DNA of 64,000 nt, taken from contig JBBHKE010000990.1 of assembly GCA_037447655.1 (NCBI GenBank), positions 148,156 to 212,155 of the forward strand, in the 5' to 3' direction. The stretch comes from Zygnema cylindricum. Lineage: Eukaryota; Streptophyta; Zygnematophyceae; Zygnematales; Zygnemataceae. Shown piece by piece: positions 34,843-47,093 of this stretch. Every line of letters starts with the position of its first letter. The stretch's first letter is position 1. Position numbers and translations under genes: made by a program. The notes below the pieces were generated by a model. It ran no database searches. It was not told the DNA's origin and was given only the letters and a program-made list of their open reading frames with translations.

Positions 34843-37800
34843 TCAGTCCACAAAACTAAGGTCGACAGGGAAAAAGTAAACTACTTCCGCTCCAACTAAA
34901 CAGAGGCAGCCATGTTCGCTGAAACTGAACCAGTGTCCTCCAGCGGAACCAAACGTGGCCTTCCATGTCGTGCGATGGAGCAGTGCAAGGGGGGCCGACC
35001 AATGACGTGCTTTCGGCGAGTAATATTCGTAGGCGCGTGACGCCTGTCCCTTGAAATGCCCCGGAACTGCCGCCTCCGCCTGGAGGCGAAGTTGTAAGCT
35101 GCCACGTGGCGCCATCGTGCGCCAGTAGAGCACTACCTCTCGGCCACGGACCTGTGTGAAAAAGACAAAAAAGTTGATGAAATCGAACTCACAGTGAACA
35201 AATGCACTAGGTCTGCATAGGTGGTTTATGAAATTCTGCTGTAGGGCAAATTCCGGAAACTGACGACTATTTATTTATAATACAAATTCTCAGTTGTCCT
35301 CGCTATTTGAGGATACATCCGCATAATACGGAAAGCATGTGTTGCGAGTTTTTACAATATATAATCATCAAGGACTTAATGGTGAGTTTGTACCTCATAA
35401 AAAGGCAGTACACCTGAGGTAACGAGATCTTTGAGATGGTCATGGCGGATTTCCAAGCCTCCCGGGAGTCCGATAATGGCTACCACCTGCTCCCTCTCCC
35501 TCTCCCTCCCACCATCCAGTTCATCTCCCGTTAAAAATTCTATCATTGGGCGACTCTTCACAAACAAGGGAAGACATTTAAAGAGGTTTCATTCCCATGA
35601 AATGTCAGCATGCGGGCGGTAGGAAATAGGTAAACAAAGATAAAAAGGGACAGTCGGAGGGGGAGAAGGAGAAAGCGAGAGGGAGAGGGAGAGGGAGGGG
35701 GAGGGGGAGGGGTAGGGGGGAGGGGGAGGGAGATGGGGGGGGCGGAGGGGAGGGGGAGGGGAGAGGGAGAGGGAGAGGGAGTGGGAGAGCCGGAGAGAGG
35801 GGGAGGGAGGAAGAGGGTGAGGGAGGAGAAGGGGAGAGGGAGGAGGGAGGGAGGAAAGGAGTAAGAGAGGAAGAGAGGAACCATGAAGAGAGGGTGGTCT
35901 AATTTGTTGGAGAGTCTGATGATGATGTCAGCAAGGTCTCCTTCCGCGAGATCTGTGTTTGTGAGTTCCGTTGTGAGGTGCACTGCAGAGTCGGGAGATG
36001 ACATCAGCTGGATCTTGCGATAGCGTATCTGAAACCGAAAAAAAATGGTTTAGTTGACATTGTGCCTGTGAAACTTTTAGTGGGTGTAAAAAAACGAATT
36101 GACTTGTGTAGTGACGTTGGTTAAAATGAGTTTCTAAATAACCAAAGTTGATGTTATTAAAGCTACAAGGGTGCTTGCATCTACATAATGCAAGACCTTT
36201 ATTTGAAGAAGAAAAGAAAAAACATACGAATTATCCTAAAGAAAAGAAGCCAAGATAACTGAATGTGGGGTACATAATCCCACAGTACACAACCTAATTA
36301 TTTTTCTGCCAGAATCTCACAGAACCTAGCTTTTTCTTGAGACGAGTAATTTTATTGGTTTCCATAACATGATGAATTGATCTTGTCCCATGAAGTCAAA
36401 ATCTGATTAAGGATTGTTCAATGTCCAATCTAGAACATTCCTCATGATGAGATTTTGGCTAGCGGCGGATGCCTAATGTCTAATTTTCAATTTTCGATTT
36501 CCAATTTGTAATTTCCAGTGCATCTGAGGTCTGATGTTTGATGGCCCATGTCCAATGTCCAGCTTCCAGTGTCCAATGTCTGATGTCCAAATTCCAAAAT
36601 TCGATCCAATGTTTGATGCCCAATGTCAAGACCAGTATATTTTCTGGTCATTGCCTTTTGTTTAGTAACATGAAAGTTTAATATCAGATCTCGCATTTCA
36701 TAGTAATGTCCTCCAAAATAGAGTCTACAGGACAGTCACAAACAATGCAAGAATCGTCTCCGACATTCGATGTCCGTTTGACATGTTTCATTTCAATGTC
36801 TGAGACAATTTAGACAGCATCCTTCTAAGCAACCATTTCATTCACTTAAAAGTTGGCAATACGGCGACGTGACCTGAAACCTCATAAAATCCACCCATAG
36901 GCAGCTCCAAAGTGCTGGTCATTGCATTCTCATTCACCAATTTGTATGACTAAAACTGCAACACTGACCTGTACTGTATAGGGCATGGAGAAGCCTCCTT
37001 CCATGCTCACTTCCATCCTGTGCCTTCTCCCCTCGTACAAATTTCTTGCCCTGCTTTCTGGAAGCTGGAGAATCAATGGAGTTTCTGACCGACCTTTGAT
37101 TTCCACTGTTGCAACTTCATCGCCATTCACCGACAACGTAGCAGTGCCATTGGGAGCCGTTTTATCGCGAATTTTGTCATTATAAGCGAGAAGAGCCTAC
37201 ATCATCACATTGCTGTCCACAATTACTAGTGTGGGTTGTGATATTGAATCCACACTGGCAACGGTCCAACTTTCCCAGATTTGGTGCATACGCATTAGTT
37301 TAAATTTTGTACTTCGACAACAGAAATTCGAGAATTTGATCAACGATAGTATAAACCACATTAATGCTGTTGTATGTTCCAATTGAGCACGACTGAACTG
37401 CCAGAATCTGGAAATCTCTGGGGAGAAAAAAACTGGAAGTAGACAATACAAGGGTGGAAAAGCATACCTTGAGAGCAAGCACAGTGGCCTGAGTGGAGCC
37501 ATAGGAGCCCCCCTGGCATTGGGAAAAAATCCAGCTGACGGCTGTCTCTCCCACCTCCTTAAAATGCTCCCACTCCTCCAGCCACGTCAGCAGAGCCAGA
37601 CTGGTGGTCTCTACAAGCAGCTCCTCCCCTGTGGACCGTGTGATTGACGTAACAGATCCGTGCACAGAACCGTCCGACCGTTGCGCCAAGCGGAGAGCGT
37701 CAGCCAACGGCTTCGCTTTTTCTTTCTGCCCGCTGCGGTACAGAGATATGGCAGCCAGAGCTTGAAGGTAGGGATCCTTGCCAGCCACTGCTGTTTCTCG

Positions 37801-40800
37801 CACATTCTCGAGCTGGAGTACAATGTCCTGGAAGACAGGAGGAGAATATTGAATAGATGAGGAGGAGAAGGGAAAACCAGAAACTGGGGATTTATTTTAT
37901 GGCCAACAGTAAATTTCGCCAGTAAAAATGCACAAGTAAAAGGACAGAGTAGAAGGCGTTTATTTTTTCTATAAACGGTAGACACGTGGTCTGGCCCGCC
38001 GTACGTACAAAACGTATCGTTTAGATCATCCCGTGACCGAGAAAGGAGACGAGGGATATTTGCATACCTGCGTGTATCCTGCGGACGCCAGGGCCCAGAC
38101 AATATATGCCAATGTGACATTTTCTGGCGCCCCTGACAATCCATCCGAGTGAGCTTCCTCGAGGCGGAAGGAGCGTCTCGAATTGTCACGTCGTGCCGCC
38201 AGCCATGCAGCCACGCGCTGGAGAAGGGGCTGTGGGGCCAAACAGAGGAAGGGAGAAGCTTAATCCAAGTGAAAATGAAGCACAGATCCATTTCGCTAAG
38301 TGAAAAGTAGACCTCCTAGAGGTTAGATAATATCACATTGAAACAGACAGTAGAACTGAGACATTTTCGTCTCCTTCAACCTTCATCCAAGACAGAAAAG
38401 AGGGAGGAGAAAAGTAAGGGGTAAAGCACCTTGGGAACCGGATGAACTTTTGCCAAATCTGTAAATTCCATGAGAGCATATGCCGTAAGTGCTCGCTGGC
38501 TGGGGATTGCCCAAACCACTCAAAGCCGCCGCTTCCTCCAATCTCAAAAGTTTGCAGTCGAGCGAAGCCCTCCTTCAACATCTTTGTGGAGCGATTCACT
38601 GTCTCCGAATTGGCCTTGTGGGTCTTGAAGTACAGCTGTGCCTGCATTTCCGACAACACTGGTAACTCAATGATGGACATGCATACATATACTAAACATA
38701 TATGTGCATGCGTGTGTTTTTCTATATATATGTAGTCAGTTCAAGTATACTAGTGTGTCTTCGAACAAAACTGCTCTGCTTTTAATGATGCTAATTAGGC
38801 AGAACTGAACAGTGTTGTGCACACCGGCTATTTACCCTGACTGCTGTTAAGAGTTTGAGGACCCACCATGATGTTGGGATAAACTGTTGCGCTGGTTTGC
38901 TCGAAGCATCCGTGAGGTTCTTGAATGAGGGCCTCTATAGCATGTGCTAAGCTAGCGAGCGGGCTGGGGTAGAGGACAACAGACATGGATAGAGATCCGT
39001 TCTGCCCAACCTCACCAGCAATTGCACCAGCCGTGGATAAAGCTACAGCAGAAATTAAAGTCAGGCCACGGGAATGTTTCTTTAACACTGGAATGCCTAT
39101 GTGCCAATTCTGGAAAAATCCCATCAAGGAGTGTATATATCGGCTATCCAGCCATCATTCTAGAGGTTAGAATGCTGGAATTTGTAGGCTTGGGGATAAT
39201 TTTTTTATTGAACTGCTGTGACCAAAAGCAAACGACGATGGTTTTTCAAAATTCCAGCATATGTTGGCAAACATCTTCCATTTGAAGGCCGTCCTTGGTC
39301 AAACAAAACCGAACATCCTATATCGATTCAAATAGGAAACTGACAACAACCAAATTCGAGGAATTTTGGTGAAGGAATGACCTACTACACTCGCAACGAA
39401 TGCATTGCAATAACCTATAATTCACATTGGATGCTTATTATAAAATTGACACCCAATGCATTCTTGCTAGTATGCTTGTAACTGGGTACCTCAACAAGCT
39501 CTAGTTACCCGTACAAAATGTCGTTTTAGACTATCCAGTCTTATTAAGAGATGAAATCTCCTTCCACAGTTTTCTTGGGGAATATATAGTTGCAAATAAA
39601 TCTGAAACCTAATGTATTGTAATACATGCCAACACTCCTTCATCCATTCTCACATTTTTGAAAATAGCTAGAATTTGTTTAGGGATAGGCAACCTAGTTC
39701 TAAGCAGGAAACCCTGACTGAACTGCAGTACATGACTAAGTTCCACATTTCCTTTACATGGATCTTGGACAAATGAACGATTTACTCCTTTATATCCTTT
39801 ATCAACATGGACTAGAGAAGAATTAACAAAGAAATAAAAAAGATCCACATTTCCCTTACCACCATGGATTCTGAAAGAATAAAATCCCTTCCACTTGCCA
39901 CCTGATTCGATTCAATGCTCCCTCCAAATGAAATTTCCCCTGGAAAACCTTCAGGTGACACCAGAACTGGGCGAATAACAGCATCCCGCAAGGGAGGGAG
40001 GTTCGGGAGTACGAGACCCTGTTTTCCTTCTTCAAAGGATCCTTCTATGTCCACAGCGATCTGCCCAAATTTTGTAACAATGCCTTCTGAGCCAAGAACA
40101 TTCCCGTTGGTTATTTCCAGTCGCGATTTAGCTATCAGACTGACAAAATGTCGAATTTGCATGTTTGCTTGCACAGCCTTTGGTGTCCCCTCACCAGCAT
40201 CTACCCCAACATTCTGCAATGCTCCTTGTACAGAATAATTGAGGCGAATACGCAAATTCTCGGAAACGCTGTTCGCGATGCTAATAGGAAGGTCCACCCT
40301 GTCGCCAGCTGTCAGCTCCAGAGGAGCCTTTACATCCACTGTCAACGGTTTTCCCGAGGTGATGATGTGTTCCGAGCTTGAACCGAAGGCCAAAGGCCAT
40401 GGCTTGTCTCGATTGGAGGCTTTTGTGCGGGACACTAAGTGGGCATCGGCTCGTGCCCCAAAAGACGTGATAGAGTCGCTCAAGTCGAACTCGGCGCGAG
40501 CGATCTGAACCAACAGAGAATGTGTTAACAAGGTGCGTTTTAACTTTCAGGAAGCCCTCAAAGTTTTGGAAAGAGGGTTGAGCCCATGGGAAAAATTGTC
40601 AGCAAAACAAAGTGAAAGAAATGTGGGTAAAAGAAGTAGAAAGATTGACGAATTTCACAGTACAGTGGGAATAAGTGTGGACAGGACAGAAGAAAGAATG
40701 AAGCGGGTTGCAAGAGATAAAGGCAGAAAGGTGGTCTACACACCCCTTGCTTGTCCGTGACAAGAGCCGCAGACCAAAAGACGGTGTCTTTGAAGTCTTG

Positions 40801-43800
40801 TCGGACATCCTTCCCACGGTTCTCAACTTTTCTATAAGCATATACACGGTCGTATGTTATTTGATAACCTGGAGGGCCGTGAAGATCGTCCTCAGCAAAA
40901 TCCATGTCTTCAACCTTGAGAAAATCCATTTCCCCGTTTTCTTTTTTATCATTGGCGAAATACATGTCCTCGGACACTTCCGTGATTTTTTCATTTTCCT
41001 CAATGCCTTCAGGCATGTCTAGGTGAGGACCCACTAGAGCATCAGACTCAAAAAACTCCTCAGGACCTTCGCCAGAGGACGATTGCCTCCAAGACGATAC
41101 AGACGATCCAGAACAATAATGAAAACTGGACGAGAGATATCTAAAATACGAGCGCTTCAAAGCCAAGACCATCATCCTTTCAAACTTCCTCCTTCGCTCA
41201 GTGCTCTCCTCACCCGCCGCCTCCTCTTCGACAACCTCTAATGTCTTCCCACGTTTCCCAACACCCAAATTTTTGAGAGGCTCGGAATATACAAATCTCC
41301 GCCATCCCTGCGTACCCAACAGCAAATCCATGGCTTCCTTATCTTCATCCGTTCCCCCCAAGTATTCCCCTGAAGCCTCCAAGTGTTCTACCTCGTCTTC
41401 CAATAGAACCATTTCTATAAGACGAGGTGCTCTCTTCCTCTCCTCTACCATGGCTCCTGTACTCCGATCGCTAACGACCAGTCCCACTATTGCTCCTTTT
41501 ACCCCTTTGCCCTCCTCATCCTTCACTACCACCTCCAGTGCCTCCCGAGCTCCTGGATATGCTCTCTCTCCCGCACTCCCAGATGCTTGTCGAACTTCCA
41601 CATGGAGGATTTTTCTTGGTTGTAAAAATACCAATCTCTCCGCAATGGGAATCTTGGAATCCTCCACAAAGACAGTCACCCTTCCCACGCCTCCATGGCT
41701 CGGAGCTCTTTCTGTCTTCAAAACAACCTCTGACGTCATCTTGCCACTCTCACCATTCCCGGATAACTCCACGCTCACACTCTCCAGCTGTACTTCCTTC
41801 CAAAACAAAGCCACCCTCACTTTGCCAGGTGTCATCCCCTCGACTCGTACACGCACCGGCTTGACCTGCGGTCCTCCTGCTTCTCTCTCCAAAAGCGAGA
41901 GAGCCACTAGGGGAAATGTCCTTCCCTCTCCTCCTCCAGGTCCCTCCTTTTCCGCGGGAGGTAGTGGAATGGCCTTTGCAACCCCAGAAGGTTTCAGAAT
42001 ATGGATTTCGTATTCTCGTCCTGGGAAAGGAGTAAAATTAAACTTCCCTCGGCCTTCGTGATGGGCCGCCAGCTGGCAAACTAGGAGAGAGCCATTTTGT
42101 CCCGTGCTCCAAAGCTCTGCTTTGACCTCCAATGGCTCCCCCGTGGGACTCAATGCCTCCCAATAAACCATATTCTCGACACGCTCAACTAAGGGGCCTC
42201 CCTCTGGGTACAGTTTCAAGTCCAAAGCCTGCAAAATGAGCCGCAAGAGAGCAATCAAGAGCGGTAACAGGGCACTTTCAGTTGATTCCAGTAAGATTTA
42301 GGTGATGTTCTTTCTTATCCTTTTTCATTTCAATACGTTTTAGTTGGCGTTCTATTTGTTTCCTCCACCTGGGTTTACCTGAAGCACAATGGGAATCGTC
42401 TTGCTGACGCTTTCAACAACGCCTCCATCTCGTACCACAGCTGTGAGAACACCCACTCCTTCACTCATAAATTTAGGGAGAGAGAAGTCCACATGGCATT
42501 CTCCCTCCTCGTCCAGCTGGCAAGCCATGGCATCAGACAGGAAGGTGGAGCCGTCAATTTTGGGGACCATCGTCACAGGAGTCCCAGAAGGCGGCCTTCC
42601 TCCTTTGGCCCGAGCCACACTAATTTTGGTTGCAACGTGGTCACCTGGACCGTATCCGATTTCGAGAAAGTCAACGGTAATCAAAAGGGACTTGCTCCGA
42701 AACTTGTACACTTGGATCTTGCGTTCTCCTCCAGGAAAATGTATATTTCTACCCGAAGCACCGACTTGGAGAGTATACTCTCCTCCACTGATGTCCTTTG
42801 GAATGCGCCACTGAAAAGAAATCTGCCAATCGCTTACAGGCATGGCCTCGCTTTCTTGAACAATATCTCTCTCCGCAGAAATAACCTGTCCGAAAATTAT
42901 AATCCACACATCGAAGAAGCAAAAACCATCGAATTCAAATCCAAATCAAAACTCAAATCTAGATTCGTCAGGTGTTACACATTACATTTGCTGGAACCAT
43001 TTGAAATGAACCATCGGACACGTCTTCTCCATGAGGCCAAACGAAAAGTGGTAAGATTAGTGCGTCTGTAGCCACTTTCCTTGAAATAAAAAGTACATCC
43101 TTGATTCTTTCATTAAATGCACTCAACGCCTTCAAATCAAGAAGGACTCCCAATTGATCCTATTCTTCGCTACTCTTAACCATCGTGACTAAACCAATAC
43201 AACAAAAACAATGCACCACACAAGTTATAGTGCAATTTCCAAACATACGTTATCCATAATGGTTCAGAACAAATTTCCGTACGGACCAATTTCATCCATG
43301 TAAAAGTTTGGTCCGCACATTTAGGTCAGCCACACTATTTTTGAAAACAATCCATTCCCTGTAAGCGAGGCAACATCAAATGAACAAACATTACTTCCTC
43401 TCTCACCGTGAACTCCATGGAAATTTCCTCACGGATCCAAGGTATCCATGGGTCGCTTGAACCATCTGGATGTTCCGATTCCAGCGCATTGTCTCCTGCC
43501 ATGGGCACCACCACAGCTCGCACAAATAGGGTCTCTCCGGGCCGGTACACCTCCTTGTCTGTTGCCACGTGGACAGACACTCTGGCCTTGAGGAGGGCCG
43601 CGTGGTGCGCCCCCCACTCTCCATCTGGCACTGTTGTATCCTCTGTCGCTATTTCATAATCCTCTCCACCTATGTCATCATACCATTCAGGTATGTATTC
43701 ATTCTTTGGTATGTCATCCTTGTAGCTGACGTGATGAAGGGCGGGCCAGCTGGCATTTGTCGCCAACAGGTATACCAACAGGCCCTGTATAATGACTGTG

Positions 43801-43820
43801 CAACAAAACGACAAAGTCAA
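34843..43820 (-). CDS. Alpha-2-macroglobulin (bacterial-type), secreted thioester protein; frameshift in exon 6
   Basis: Twelve exons on the minus strand: 43820-43407, 42885-42379, 42228-40744, 40504-39860, 39010-38867, 38641-38430, 38229-38068, 37827-37468, 37196-36969, 36028-35882, 35486-35394, 35151-34843. All introns are GT-AG and phase 0; total about 1,568 residues, normal for bacterial-type A2M. Visible features: signal peptide (1-27), MG2 motif YRPGE (about 92-96), YPEGG (314), GWRRF (about 614), an acidic Ser-rich candidate bait region (about 618-790), FWSAALVTDK, the thioester motif GCFEQ (Cys about 1052, Gln about 1055), the thioester-domain barrel, IIGLPGG and a C-terminal macroglobulin domain. 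A2Ms trap proteases after bait cleavage. Exon 6 lacks one base near 38491: the conserved LTAYALMEFTDLAKVHP follows PASE in another frame, and the exon is 212 nt, one short of a multiple of three. Confidence 0.85.
35487..35881 (-). other. A2M intron 10 with a long homopyrimidine tract
   Basis: On the sense strand about 230 bases after the donor (35880 to 35645) are almost pure C/T (CCCTCTCCC-type repeats). The acceptor of exon 11 is instead preceded by a purine run (GGGAGAGGGAGAGGGAG then CAG). The two tracts are complementary over at least 17 bases. The tract could also form H-DNA or quadruplexes in the DNA. Confidence 0.85.
36421..36640. repeat. Diffuse CAATGTCYAATGT-type repeat in A2M intron 9
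   Basis: Variants of CCAATGTCC/TGATGTCC recur every 10-20 bases without a fixed unit. The same kind of diffuse repeat occurs at 53517-54075. Confidence 0.6.
38867..39010 (-). other. A2M exon 5 with the thioester motif
   Basis: This 48-codon exon encodes the LYPSPLASLAHAIEALIQ region followed by EPHGCFEQTSATVYPN. The Cys and Gln of the CxEQ motif form the internal thioester in this family, and both are present. The acceptor (GGTGAG before GTTGGG) has a weak pyrimidine tract, so this boundary is the least certain of the gene. Confidence 0.8.
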
Positions 43821-45272
43821 TAGGGTTAATAGAAGAACGGGACAATTAACGAAAAGAGGAATGTGAAAATTCCACTTGTGAAAAATATTTGCAGGCAGAA
43901 AGGCAAAAAGGAAAGGAAAGGCAGCTTATTTAGTAGAGTTACAGAGCTGCGTTAGTATGTTATTTAGTTCGCATTATTTCCAATGGAGAGCTTTAACGTG
44001 TTTTGTCTCCCATGCGAGGAAGCAGTTTTTGTTTTCCGCGTTTTGCTTCAAGCTCGGTCGCCCATTGGTTTGGCCCGGCGTCCATGGAAGCAGAGAGGCG
44101 CCTGCGTTCGCAAACCCTAACGGCCTCGCGACCACTTTTGCTCCCAAACAACAAAACTGCGCGGCGGCCTTTCGCTCTTCCGCACCATTATTTCGTGCGA
44201 CATCGAAATGAACATTTGCTCTCGGCATGAACGTTTTTGATCAAGAAATGTCGTTTCGTGGTTCAAAATTCTCTTCACGTTGTTATATTATCTCTCTCAG
44301 CAATTCTTCAGCGGGTGACAAATGTAGCTAAGAATCCCTAGGCTCCATAAAAGTCCTAGTATCTATTCTACTCTGTACAATTATTATTATTTTGCAGAGC
44401 CTGCCCACCGGTGACAAGTAGTCCGACGAAAATCCCAAACAAAAACCTTCGGCGTCCTACGAAAACGACAACAATGTTAAAATTCCTCTGCGTCAGCTCC
44501 CACAGGAACCTTCGGTACAACGCCATTTTGGATTCCAGCAAGTCGACAACGCGCCTGTCACATTACCTTTGTTTGATGCCAACTTGTAAGCTGAAATATG
44601 GCGCACTGAACCTTATTTATAATCCTTTAAGTGCGCACAATGTGGCGAAAAAGTACTGTACTTTTGGTAAAGTGCAGGTTGACAGCAAATTGCGACGCAC
44701 AGCAAAATAAACGCGGAAGCTCACTGATTGCAATAGGCGCGGGAATTGAGCGGACCATACATTTTGTCACGCGTGTACTTCTAGGAAAGAAAAGAAAATA
44801 CAGGATTCGCGAAAATAGACCATGATGAGCTTTAGAAACCTCTTTCGACGGTCAAAAAGGAAAACGTGTCGTCCGTACTTGGGATATGAGTTTGCTGACA
44901 CGTAAACAGCCGCGAGAAAAAGGTCGTGCTACAGTGAACTTTCGTCACCTGACCAATGGGCGCGTTGCTTTGGGTGGTACCACGGTGGCTTGTGTTTAGA
45001 TATTGAAAATCGCCAAAGATTTCCCTTTTGAGTGTAGAATTCGTGCGAGCGTTCATCAGAGATCTTACAATCTGAGCGTCAGATTTGTACCGGCATACTA
45101 TCGCGCTGAACCAACGCAAAACGTCAAACGACCTAAAACAATAAAATAAAGCGCGGGAAACCACGAAGTCAATGGGAGTTTGAGATGATATCTTCCGGCA
45201 AAGATATTTCTGTGGCTTCTGGTGGATTTAGATCCACCTTGTCCCGAAGTCTCGCTGCCTGTACAACCTGTA
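43821..45272. promoter_or_regulatory. Upstream region of the A2M gene
   Basis: This is the presumed promoter/5' UTR side of the A2M gene (transcribed leftward). No second gene was supportable. On the gene's strand CCAAT occurs at about 44065-44069 (plus strand ATTGG). No unambiguous TATA box could be fixed. Small open frames on both strands look fortuitous. Confidence 0.3.
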
Positions 45273-45275
45273 CTG

Positions 45276-45475
45276 TACACCGCCAATCGCTATTAGAGTC
45301 AAGGATTAAATAGCGTCAAAAAAAATTTAGCGTTATTGATTCTAATTTAGTACCCGAGACGTGGCAGATTATGGTCCACCTACTTAAATATCGTTATTAA
45401 TTGTATTTCAGGTTTTTTATTTTTTAAAAGGGCACCGAATTGGCGTTATATACTCTAATAGCGATTGACGGTGTA
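45276..45475. mobile_element. 200-bp MITE with TACACCG termini and CTG target duplication
   Basis: It begins TACACCGCCAATCGCTATTAG and ends with the inverted equivalent (CTAATAGCGATTGACGGTGTA). CTG flanks both sides (45273-45275, 45476-45478). Non-coding. Confidence 0.8.
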
Positions 45476-45478
45476 CTG

Positions 45479-45970
45479 TACACCACGAATCGTAATTAGA
45501 GTAATGAAAAAATTAGAGTACAAAAACAAAAAAAAAAAAGATTAATTAACGCTAATTCATGCGATGGAGCTGTTTCAACTATGAAGTTTACTCTTAATTA
45601 TTGAAGTACTCTAATTTGGCACTCTAATATCCTCTACTGTAAATAAGGTATTCTGGCAAAACGTACAGTTTATAGTCACTATGACGTTTGCATTACGCGG
45701 TTTGTTAAAACGCAGTTACATGATAACGGCCTGTATTAAATCATTATTTGTACTTTTTTACTTAATAAAGTACAATTTTGCACGGTCGGAGGTCGTCCGT
45801 ATTCCACACTATTTAAAACGAACCTATGTTATAATTAAAAACGCAAATTAAATTTTACCTTAAATAGAATAATGAAAAAAATAGAATCATTTACTCTATT
45901 TCATGTGATAGAGTCGAAATTTCGAGCGACCGAATTAGAGTAATTTACTCTAATTATGATTCGCGGTGTA
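45479..45970. mobile_element. 492-bp MITE of the same family, directly abutting
   Basis: It begins TACACCACGAATCGTAATTAG and ends TGATTCGCGGTGTA, flanked by CTG on both sides; the left CTG is shared with the preceding MITE. Its interior is homologous to 18141-18629. Non-coding. Confidence 0.8.
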
Positions 45971-46055
45971 CTGCACTATACTGTAGAGTCCATCGTGGCA
46001 CTTATCTGAATTATCGAAGTATAGCGATTGAACGCGGCCAGCTTATGGCAACTGT

Positions 46056-47093
46056 CAGTGTTGTGTATCGAAGGCAGCGGTCACAAAAGTCAAAATTTTA
46101 CATAACCGAAACCAACCGTTTTTTTTTTCAAAATCCGAGTAACCGACGCCCGACCGAGTTATGTCACGCTCCAAAGTTGTTAACCGTTAACCGACCGGCT
46201 TTTACAAAGATAAAAGTTAATCGAAACTCGATTTCTCACGACTAACCGTGCCCGCCCTAACCGAAAAAGTGCAAAATTAATTAATGTACGACGTATGAAT
46301 AAGCCAATAATTACAATTTGTCGCTATCCTTTAGTTTGCGAAATGAATAGTGTACTAGCGTGTCACACTTGCGACGCTTTGTCGCGTTCCCTAAGATTTG
46401 CGAAATGAATATCGTTACTACAGTACCGTGTCATGTTTGCGACGCTAATCATGATGTCACGTACTTCCGCGATACCAAATAGTACAAAGTACAATAATGT
46501 TGGATTATAGGAAGAGTACAAAATTTTCATTTTTTTTGGTTGACCGACCGTAACCGACCGTTTTATTTCCTAGTGAATCAACCGACCGTAACCGCCCGAC
46601 CCCCAAAATTTGGCAACCGAATCCGTTCCGGATCCGGCGCGGGCGGTCGGTTAACAGTCGATCAGGGTTTCGGTTGACCGTTTGCGACCTCTGATCGAAG
46701 GCCCTTTGTCGATATTGGCTATGACCTTATATTGGATAACAAATATTCGATATGTCCAGTTGATATATCGAGAAACACAATATCGCAAAACTTACCGAAT
46801 ATCGGCATGATATCCCGATACATCTATACCGTTATATATCGAAACGACGTTGGGTTCTAAGAAAATTTCGAAACAGCCTGCGAGCCCCCAACCGTCGGGG
46901 GAGGAGGGGAAAGGGGGGGATCTTCATCACAATTTACCCTAATATTTCCATACATACATCCACCTCCGACCGAATATATCGCGAAAATTCTTGTTGGTAA
47001 TGAAATAACATGTCGATCCCTCTAACCATTCCATAGTCGATGTATCACCTTTTGAATTTATCGCGATAAGTTTTTACCCGATACACAACACTA
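46056..47093. mobile_element. Transposase-less hAT derivative, 1.0 kb
   Basis: It begins CAGTGTTGTGTATCG and ends CGATACACAACACTA. The left two thirds are collinear with the two outer parts of the hAT element at 17882-23243 (about 17882-18110 joined to 22085-22400), skipping the transposase and nested MITEs. Confidence 0.7.

Noticed and set aside
42389-43071. Plus-strand frames across A2M exons
   Set aside because: They are antisense shadows of a coding sequence with clear family motifs on the minus strand.
43957-45164. Several 60-110 codon frames upstream of A2M
   Set aside because: Frames on opposite strands overlap each other, and none has domain, signal or splice support.
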